A stretch of 64,000 nucleotides of DNA. It comes from Streptomyces uncialis. GTDB taxonomy: Bacteria > Actinomycetota > Actinomycetes > Streptomycetales > Streptomycetaceae. The position numbers and the translations under genes are program-made. The notes beneath the pieces are model-generated. The model was not told the origin of the DNA, did not search any database, and saw nothing but the letters and a program-made list of their open reading frames with translations. Below, piece after piece: positions 58,302-64,000 of the stretch (position 1 is its first letter; each line of letters opens with the position of its first letter). The stretch lies in NCBI RefSeq assembly GCF_001905345.1, contig NZ_LFBV01000001.1, forward strand, positions 321,321 to 385,320, read 5' to 3'.

Positions 58302-60023
58302 TTGTTCAATCTGGTGGATGAACCATGGCTGCGTGCGAGTCGCGCCGCCGAGGTGGACAAGAGTGGTTCCGGGGCCGGGATCCCGTACGAGACCGGGTTG
58401 AGCGAACTTCTGCTCCACGCAAATAAGTTCCGCGATCTGGTCGTGGACCTGCCGACGCAGAAGCCGGCCGTCCTGCGGCAGTTGCTGCTTCCGATCGTCG
58501 TCTCCGCCCTCGGCTGGCCGAAGGACGCCGGGGCGTGGACCGGGATGTTCGAGGCGGGAGAGTTCACCGAGGAGGAGCGGGGCAGGCTCGCCACGTATCT
58601 GGACGAGCACCGCCATCGGTTCGATCTCTTCGACGCCGTCGATCCGTTCGCGCAGGTCGCCGGGTTACGTACCGCCAAGGACGAGACGAAGGGATCGGCC
58701 CTGCTGGTGGCCACGGCGGCGACGGGGAACAACGTCCCGCTGTTCTCGTCGCGCAGTGAGGGCGACCCGCTCGAACTGACCCCGGCGCAGGCCGCCCACT
58801 GGCTGCTGCACACCCAGTGCTGGGACACCGCCGCGATCAAGACGGGTGTCGTCGGCGATCCCAAGGTGAAAGCGGGCAAGACGACCGGCAATCCGACCGG
58901 ACCGCTGGGCCAGCTCGGTGTCATCATGCCGATCGGCCGCTCGCTGTACGAGACGCTGCTGCTCAACATCCCCCATGGACGGGTGGCACTGAAGGAAGAC
59001 CTGCCCCAGTGGCTGCGGCGGGCCACCGAAGGGGAGACCGACGAGCCTCCTTCGTGCGCCACGCCCGTCTGGCAGCAGCGCGCGCCCCGCGGCCTGCTCG
59101 ACGCCTGGACATGGCAGTCCCGGCGGGTCCGGCTGATCCCCGAGGAGACCTCCCGGGGAACCCGGGTCACCCGCGTGGTGGTGGCCGCCGGCGACCGCCT
59201 CCTCGTCAATCCCGATCTGGAGCCGCACACGGCATGGGACAGCCGCCCGCCCGCCGGCCGTGGCAGTGCGAAGGGCGCCAAGGACGCGGAGGTGAGTTCC
59301 CTCCGCCCGCGCAGGCACCGGCCGGGGCGGGCGGCCTGGCGTGGTCTGGAGGCGCTGCTGGCCGTCGGCCGGGCGGGCGAGGAGCGCGAGGCGACCGCGA
59401 CCCGGGCCGGGTTCCGGACCAGTGACCTGCTGAACTCGCTCGCCGAGGCGGGCGAGGAGATGGACTCTGCGTACCCGCTCCAGATCGAGCTCACGGGGGT
59501 CATGTACGGGAATCAGTCGGCCGTCATCGAGGACGTGTTCTTCGACGAGATCCCGTTGCCCGTCACCGCACTCGACCAGGACGGCATCGTCTACGGCGCC
59601 CTGCTGTCGGCGGTGGGCCAGGCCGAGCAGCTCGCCACGGCCGTCAACCATCTGTCCGGTGATCTGCGACGGGCCGCCGGGAGCGACCCCATCCCCTGGG
59701 ACAAGGGTCAGCGGCCCGGTGACACCCTGCTGCACGCTCTCGATCCCGTGGTCCGGCGGCTCCTCGCGGGCCTCCAGGCGGCGGGCGACGACTTCGACCT
59801 CGTGCGGCGCGGCCTTGAGGCCTGGGAGCACAAGGCCGGGAGGGCGACCTGGCGGGTGGCGGAGCAGGTCTTCGCGACCGCCGCCCCCGGCACCTTCGCC
59901 GGGCGGAAGGTGGTGAAGGACGGCAAGGAGCAGATCTACCGGCTCAGCACGGCGGAGGCCGCCTTCCGCAGACGGCTGAACGAGATCCTGACCCTCGCCT
60001 CCGGGCCCCGCCGCACCGGATAG
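58302..60023 (+). CDS. cas8e: Cas8e (Cse1/CasA), large subunit of type I-E Cascade
   Basis: A 573-residue Cse1 protein that recognises the PAM and recruits Cas3. It starts MFNLVDEPWLRA, the family N-terminus, with VDPFAQVAG, NPTGPLGQLGVIMPIGRSLYE and the C-terminal four-helix bundle (~440-573). It is longer than the E. coli protein (502). The start codon is TTG 58302, supported by GAGGGAAG 6 nt upstream and by the conserved first residues. The start region overlaps the candidate Cascade target site, implying possible autoregulation. First gene of the Cascade operon. Confidence 0.95.
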   Translation: MFNLVDEPWLRASRAAEVDKSGSGAGIPYETGLSELLLHANKFRDLVVDLPTQKPAVLRQLLLPIVVSALGWPKDAGAWTGMFEAGEFTEEERGRLATYLDEHRHRFDLFDAVDPFAQVAGLRTAKDETKGSALLVATAATGNNVPLFSSRSEGDPLELTPAQAAHWLLHTQCWDTAAIKTGVVGDPKVKAGKTTGNPTGPLGQLGVIMPIGRSLYETLLLNIPHGRVALKEDLPQWLRRATEGETDEPPSCATPVWQQRAPRGLLDAWTWQSRRVRLIPEETSRGTRVTRVVVAAGDRLLVNPDLEPHTAWDSRPPAGRGSAKGAKDAEVSSLRPRRHRPGRAAWRGLEALLAVGRAGEEREATATRAGFRTSDLLNSLAEAGEEMDSAYPLQIELTGVMYGNQSAVIEDVFFDEIPLPVTALDQDGIVYGALLSAVGQAEQLATAVNHLSGDLRRAAGSDPIPWDKGQRPGDTLLHALDPVVRRLLAGLQAAGDDFDLVRRGLEAWEHKAGRATWRVAEQVFATAAPGTFAGRKVVKDGKEQIYRLSTAEAAFRRRLNEILTLASGPRRTG

Positions 60024-60204
60024 CCCCGCCGCTCCCGCTCCGGTCCGGCCGGTTCGCCCGCATTCCGGACGGCCGACCCGGTCCGTCGAGCACGCCCAGG
60101 CCGACCGCACCGGCCGGGTCCGCTCCGCTGTCCCCGCCGCCCACGAGTGAACGCCGCCGAACACCACCGAACTCCGCCCACCTCCCGTCCGAAGGGGGAC
60201 CGCT

Positions 60205-60837
60205 GTGCCCACCGCCACACCGCCCGATCCCGCCGCGCCCGCCCGATCCGTCGCCCGCCGCTACTGGACGGGACGGGTGGACAGCCGGGGCAGGTGGCGC
60301 ATCGAACCGGCGAGCCGGACCGAGATGAAGCCGCCGGGCGAGGAACTCGCCGCCCTGCGGGCCGGACTGGGCCGGGCCGCCGGGACGGTCCCCGCGATGT
60401 GGCCGTTCTACACGAGCCCCGTGGACGGCCGGGTGACTGCGGAGCTGGAGGCCGAGCACGCTGCCCTGGCTCTCTACGGGCTGCACCAGCAGAGCCAGTC
60501 CCGCCCCATGCACCAGCACGGCGTCAGCCTGGGCCGGGCACTGCGCACCCTGCACCGCAGTGAACGCTTCGGCCAGGAAGCCGTGGACCGCCGGGTGGCC
60601 GCAGCGGTCTCCGCCACGTCGGTCCCCGCGCTGGTGTACCGCCTGAGGGGGCTGACCGCCCAACTGCGGAACGTGGAGCAGCCGTTGGACTACGACCGGC
60701 TCCTCCTGGACCTCCAGCGCTGGAAGCACCCCGGCTCCCGCGGCGGCGTCCGCCGGGACTGGGGCCTCGGCTACCACGGCTGGCGGAGCCCGGACCAGAC
60801 GTCGGACGAGGAGCGTCCGACACCTTCCGACGACTAG
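60205..60837 (+). CDS. cse2: Cse2 (CasB, Cas11e), small subunit of Cascade
   Basis: A 210-residue helical protein. It has the Cse2 features RRYWTGRV at the start, ELAALRAGLGRAAGTVPAMW, LEAEHAALALYGLHQQSQS and the C-terminal LRNVEQPLDYDRLLLDLQRW. Two copies lie along the crRNA-DNA hybrid in Cascade. GTG 60205 follows GAAGGGGGA. It is 181 bp from cas8e, a wider gap than elsewhere in the operon, with no gene visible in it. Confidence 0.92.
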   Translation: MPTATPPDPAAPARSVARRYWTGRVDSRGRWRIEPASRTEMKPPGEELAALRAGLGRAAGTVPAMWPFYTSPVDGRVTAELEAEHAALALYGLHQQSQSRPMHQHGVSLGRALRTLHRSERFGQEAVDRRVAAAVSATSVPALVYRLRGLTAQLRNVEQPLDYDRLLLDLQRWKHPGSRGGVRRDWGLGYHGWRSPDQTSDEERPTPSDD

Positions 60838-61017
60838 CGCAAGCGCCGTGAACCGTGGGGGAAGCGAGCCGCCCCCGCGGCCAGGGCCATGACACCGACG
60901 GCTGTGCGGCACGAGCGGTCCGGCAGGGACCGCCCGCGCGCCGATCACTCTCACCGACCGACCTTCACCGACCCACCCTCATCGCGTTCCCTGCCGACCG
61001 ATTCCCCGGAGGACTCC

Positions 61018-62169
61018 ATGGCGCTGCCCGCGTCCCGTACGTTCATCGATGTCCACATTCTCCAGACCGTGCCGCCCGCCAACCTCAACCGGGACGACCA
61101 GGGCAACCCGAAAGAGGCGTTCTTCGGTGGGGTACGCCGTTCCCGGGTGTCCTCCCAGGCGTGGAAGCGCGCCACCCGGACGCACTTCGCCGAGCGGATC
61201 GCCCCGCAGGACCTGGCCACCCGTACCCGGCGGGTCAACGCCGCGCTCGCCGAGCGGATCACCGACGGCACCGCCCTCGACACGGCGACCGGGGCGAGGC
61301 TGGCGGCGGCGCTGCTGGACCAGTTGAAGATCAGCGCGGGCAAGAAGGAGGGCGACACGGCGTATCTCTTCTTCTACGGGCGGCGCCAGCTCGACGCGGT
61401 GGCCGGCCTCGTACGGGAGCGGGCGGCCGAGCTGTCCGCCCTGGACGACGCGGGGCTCGCCGAGGAGATCAAGTCCCTGCCCGTGCGGGAGCAGTTCAGC
61501 AGCGGACACACCCTGGACGTCGCCCTGTTCGGGCGGATGGTGGCGGACATCCCGGCGCTGAACGTGGACGCCGCCACCCAGGTCGCCCACGCGCTGTCGA
61601 CCCACGCGGTGGAGCTGGAGTTCGACTACTTCACGGCGGTGGACGACGAGCAGACCGAGGAGGAGACCGGCGCGGGCATGATCGGCACCATCGGTTTCAA
61701 CTCCGCCACGCTGTACCGGTACGCCACCGTCGGACTCCACCAGCTTCGGCGCAACCTCGCGGACGACGAGGCGGCCGTCGGCGCCGTCGGGGAGTTCGTG
61801 ACCTCCTTCGCCCGGTCCATCCCCGGCGGGTACCAGAACTCCTTCGCCCACCGCACCCTGCCCAGCCTGGTGGCCGTCGTGGTGCGAGCCGACCAGCCGG
61901 TGAACCTCGTCTCGGCATTCGAGGAGCCCGTCAGCGTCAGCTCGGGCATCGCGGCGGCCTCGGCCCGGAACCTGGCACGCGAGCACAGCAGGGCCGCCCG
62001 CGCGTGGGGCGACACCCCCGACTTCACCGCCCTGTGCCACACCTTCGACGGGTCCGGGGACACGGCCGACCTGCTGCGCGGCGCGTTCGGGAAGCCTGTC
62101 GGCTTCCCGGACCTGCTCACCGGACTGCGCGCCCACCTGACCGGCCGTCTCCAGCAGGCCACCCGATGA
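61018..62169 (+). CDS. cas7e: Cas7e (CasC, Cse4), backbone subunit of Cascade
   Basis: A 383-residue RAMP protein that binds the spacer part of the crRNA in six copies. The N-terminus FIDVHILQTVPPANLNRDDQ and GVRRSRVSSQAWKRATR are the family signatures, and GTIGFNSATLYRYA and PGGYQNSFAHRTLPSLV lie in the fold. ATG 61018 has GGAGGA just upstream; the 180-bp gap after cse2 holds no gene. Stop overlaps the cas5e start (ATGA). Confidence 0.95.
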   Translation: MALPASRTFIDVHILQTVPPANLNRDDQGNPKEAFFGGVRRSRVSSQAWKRATRTHFAERIAPQDLATRTRRVNAALAERITDGTALDTATGARLAAALLDQLKISAGKKEGDTAYLFFYGRRQLDAVAGLVRERAAELSALDDAGLAEEIKSLPVREQFSSGHTLDVALFGRMVADIPALNVDAATQVAHALSTHAVELEFDYFTAVDDEQTEEETGAGMIGTIGFNSATLYRYATVGLHQLRRNLADDEAAVGAVGEFVTSFARSIPGGYQNSFAHRTLPSLVAVVVRADQPVNLVSAFEEPVSVSSGIAAASARNLAREHSRAARAWGDTPDFTALCHTFDGSGDTADLLRGAFGKPVGFPDLLTGLRAHLTGRLQQATR

Positions 62170-63029
62170 CCTCAAGTCCGTCACCGGCACCGGTGTCCGG
62201 CAGCGACGCGGAAGCCGTACTGCTGCTGCGTCTCGCCGGGCCCCTCCAGTCATGGGGCTCCCGCGGTGCCTTCAACCGCCGCGAGACCAGCCCGGAGCCC
62301 ACCAGGTCCGGAGTGATCGGGCTGCTCGCCGCCGCCGCCGGGTACGCCCGGGAGCGGCCGCTGGACGAACTGCTGCCGCTGCGCCTCGGCGTCCGGGTCG
62401 ACCTTCCCGGGACCCTGCTGCGGGACTACCACACCGTCAGCGACTACCGGGGACGGCCGCTGCCCCAGGCAGGCGTGAACGCCAAGGGCATCCAGAAGCC
62501 GACCTCCCCGCCCAAGCCCACCCACGTGACCACCCGCTACTACCTCCAGGACGCCGTCTTCGTCGCCGGGGTCGCGGGCCCCCGTGCCCTGCTGGAGACC
62601 CTGCACCTGGCCGTGCGCGGCCCCGCGTTCCCGCTGGCCCTGGGCCGCCGCTCCTGCCCGCCCACCCAGCCGGTCTCCCTCGGACTGCGGGACAACGGAC
62701 TGGAGGACGCGCTGCGGGAGGAGCCCTGGCAGGCGTCCCGGCGCGCCCGTGAGGCGTACGCGTCGCAGCTCGGCCGGGAGCGGGGAGCCGGCCGGGCGGT
62801 CCGTCCGGCCCGCGTCGACCGTTCGCTCACGATCGAGGACCCCGACGGCGACGACGTCCTGCACGACGCGCCGGTGTCCTTCGATCCGCATGCCCGCAGC
62901 TTCACCAGCCGCCGCGTACGGCACGGCTGGCTGAGCATCCCGAGCGGATTCCCGAACCCTGACCCGGACCCCGTGGACGGCTCGGGCGACGCCGCCGGAC
63001 ACGACCCCTTCGCCCTGTTGGGCTGGTGA
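62166..63029 (+). CDS. cas5e: Cas5e (CasD), Cascade subunit binding the crRNA 5' handle
   Basis: A 287-residue RAMP protein. After ~18 disordered residues come LLLRLAGPLQSWGSRGAFN and ETSPEPTRSGVIGLLAAAAG, the Cas5 signature, and the thumb-like region with RDYHTVSDYRG. It caps the crRNA 5' handle together with Cas8e. ATG 62166 overlaps the cas7e stop. The C-terminus ends DPFALLGW and overlaps cas6e by 4 bp. Confidence 0.94.
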   Translation: MTSSPSPAPVSGSDAEAVLLLRLAGPLQSWGSRGAFNRRETSPEPTRSGVIGLLAAAAGYARERPLDELLPLRLGVRVDLPGTLLRDYHTVSDYRGRPLPQAGVNAKGIQKPTSPPKPTHVTTRYYLQDAVFVAGVAGPRALLETLHLAVRGPAFPLALGRRSCPPTQPVSLGLRDNGLEDALREEPWQASRRAREAYASQLGRERGAGRAVRPARVDRSLTIEDPDGDDVLHDAPVSFDPHARSFTSRRVRHGWLSIPSGFPNPDPDPVDGSGDAAGHDPFALLGW

Positions 63030-63844
63030 ACCACATGACCTATCTCTCCCGAATCCGTATCAATCCGCTCCGCGCGGAGAGCCGGAAGCTGCTGTCCAGC
63101 CCGCGGGCCATGCACGGCGCCGTGATGGGCGGTGTACCCGGTGGTCCCGGCGACGGCGGACGTGTGCTGTGGCGTCTGGACGCCGACGACGCGCACCGTC
63201 CGCATCTGTTCGTGCTCACCGCCTCCCGGCCCGACTGGACCCATGTGATCGAGCAGGCCGGGTGGCCCGGCGCCGACGGCGAGCACGCGGCGGTCCGTGA
63301 CTACGCGCCGCTGCTGAAGCAGATCGCGCCGGGAAGGGACTTCTCCTTCCGGCTGACCGCCAGCCCCGTGCAGAACTCCGCGTCGCCGGTGGCCCCCACC
63401 CCGACACAGGCCGCACGGCTCGCCGCGGGCGCCGGTGACGGGCGGATGCGCGGGTTCCGCCTCGGGCACCGCACGGCCAGCGCCCAGTTGCGGTGGTTCC
63501 TGAAGCGGACCGAGGGCTGGGGCTTCGATGTGCCCCTGTCCCGTACCGACCCACCGGCCCCCGGGCTCGACGAGGGCCTTCCTCCGAACGGACCGGACGC
63601 CCCGCCCGTGGACACCGACGACCCCGGCCCGGCACGGGAGGTACGGATCACGGCGCGGCACCGCCATGCCTTCAAGAAGAATGGCAAAGGCGCAGCCGTC
63701 ACGTTCCACAGCGTGACGTTCGAGGGACGGCTGAGGGTCACCGACTCCGAGGCGTTCACGTCCCGGCTGCTCGGCGGGATCGGCCCGTCCAAGGCGTACG
63801 GCTGCGGGCTGCTCACCCTCGCGCCCGTCACCGGGGGGCGCTGA
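63026..63844 (+). CDS. cas6e: Cas6e (CasE, Cse3), CRISPR repeat endoribonuclease
   Basis: A 272-residue two-RAMP-fold nuclease that cuts pre-crRNA at the 3' base of the repeat stem and stays bound. It starts YLSRIRINPLR, has the catalytic His in RAMHGAVMGG (His30), and the C-terminal Gly-rich GIGPSKAYGCGLLTLA loop. It is larger than E. coli Cas6e (199) mainly because of an insert around residues 150-210. GTG 63026 overlaps the cas5e stop; ATG 63035 is possible. Confidence 0.94.
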   Translation: MNHMTYLSRIRINPLRAESRKLLSSPRAMHGAVMGGVPGGPGDGGRVLWRLDADDAHRPHLFVLTASRPDWTHVIEQAGWPGADGEHAAVRDYAPLLKQIAPGRDFSFRLTASPVQNSASPVAPTPTQAARLAAGAGDGRMRGFRLGHRTASAQLRWFLKRTEGWGFDVPLSRTDPPAPGLDEGLPPNGPDAPPVDTDDPGPAREVRITARHRHAFKKNGKGAAVTFHSVTFEGRLRVTDSEAFTSRLLGGIGPSKAYGCGLLTLAPVTGGR

Positions 63845-63846
63845 CC

Positions 63847-64000
63847 GTGGCCGACATCTGGTGGAAGGCCGAACCGCACGATCTGACCCGGGTCGTGGAC
63901 CGGGTGTCCAGCGTCTATGTCGAGCGCAGTCACATCGACCGCGACGAGAACGCGGTCGTCATCAGCAACAAACGGCAGACCGTCCGCGTACCGTCCGCCC
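63847..64000 (+). CDS. cas1: Cas1e integrase, N-terminal part (cut by the window end)
   Basis: The first 51 residues are visible: MADIWWKAEPHDLTRVVDRV, then SSVYVERSHIDRDENAV, the N-terminal beta-domain of type I-E Cas1. GTG 63847 lies 2 bp after the cas6e stop. The catalytic domain and the expected cas2 are beyond the window. The gene belongs to the cas8e-cse2-cas7e-cas5e-cas6e operon. Confidence 0.93.
   Translation, partial: MADIWWKAEPHDLTRVVDRVSSVYVERSHIDRDENAVVISNKRQTVRVPSA

Noticed and set aside
60024..61017. Gaps around cse2 as possible extra small cas genes
   Set aside because: The 181- and 180-bp gaps hold no frame with a ribosome binding site or protein-like composition.

Overview
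The window is high-GC actinobacterial DNA, almost certainly Streptomyces. The protein-coding genes have strongly GC-biased third positions, many GTG and a few TTG starts, mycothiol-type enzymes, a bacterial proteasome activator, PASTA-type Ser/Thr kinases and a bkd operon. The gene order of the left part (molybdopterin enzyme, K+ channel, quinone oxidoreductase, PadR, Bpa, kinases, bkd operon, D-Ala-D-Ala carboxypeptidase) matches what I remember of the Streptomyces chromosomal core. I cannot name the species.

Layout. 0-6 kb: 5'-truncated moeA-like gene, RCK-gated K+ channel, NAD(P)H:quinone oxidoreductase, Pro-rich membrane protein, PadR regulator, bpa. 6-11.5 kb: two divergent membrane Ser/Thr kinases, a PNPOx-like flavoprotein and a NarL-type response regulator. 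11.8-15.5 kb: bkdABC branched-chain 2-oxo acid dehydrogenase operon. 15.6-23.2 kb: D-Ala-D-Ala carboxypeptidase, GntR-MFS pair, mycothiol-dependent-type enzyme, nitrilase-family hydrolase and an NHLRC2-like thioredoxin/beta-propeller protein. 23.7-29 kb: small membrane proteins, M18 aminopeptidase, acyl-CoA dehydrogenase, SseB-like protein. 29.4-38.9 kb: TetR-controlled drug efflux pump, divergent MarR/DoxX, DGPF (YCII) protein with an ECF42-type sigma factor, DrrAB-type ABC exporter, SpoIIE-type phosphatase. 39.6-44.8 kb: membrane protein, endonuclease/exonuclease/phosphatase-fold protein, Gfo/Idh oxidoreductase, WGR/beta-propeller protein. 45-53 kb: accessory genes (two HAD hydrolases, PCMT-like methyltransferase, a frameshifted Cys-rich gene, an ATPase-fold regulator with a divergent HTH/TPR regulator, two GNAT paralogues, an NAD-dependent epimerase). 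53.35-64 kb: a type I-E CRISPR-Cas locus with a 24-repeat array, cas3, cas8e, cse2, cas7e, cas5e, cas6e and the start of cas1. The window ends inside cas1.

The intergenic spaces of the left 40 kb carry clusters of a mosaic dispersed repeat with the core GCGCAGTTCCCCGCGCCCCT. I see none right of about 39.4 kb, which fits a core/accessory boundary.

The most interesting element is in the 384-bp cas3-cas8e gap. On the minus strand there is a crRNA-like unit: a degenerate CRISPR repeat that keeps an exact 13-nt handle end, a 21-nt pseudo-spacer, a second degenerate repeat with a perfect 6-bp stem, and then a strong hairpin. The first 11 positions of the pseudo-spacer match, except at position 6, a site directly next to an AAG PAM located 15-28 bp upstream of the cas8e start codon. 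This looks like a Cascade-guided autorepression RNA (CreR/CreA-like). The sequence facts are direct; the regulatory role is inference.
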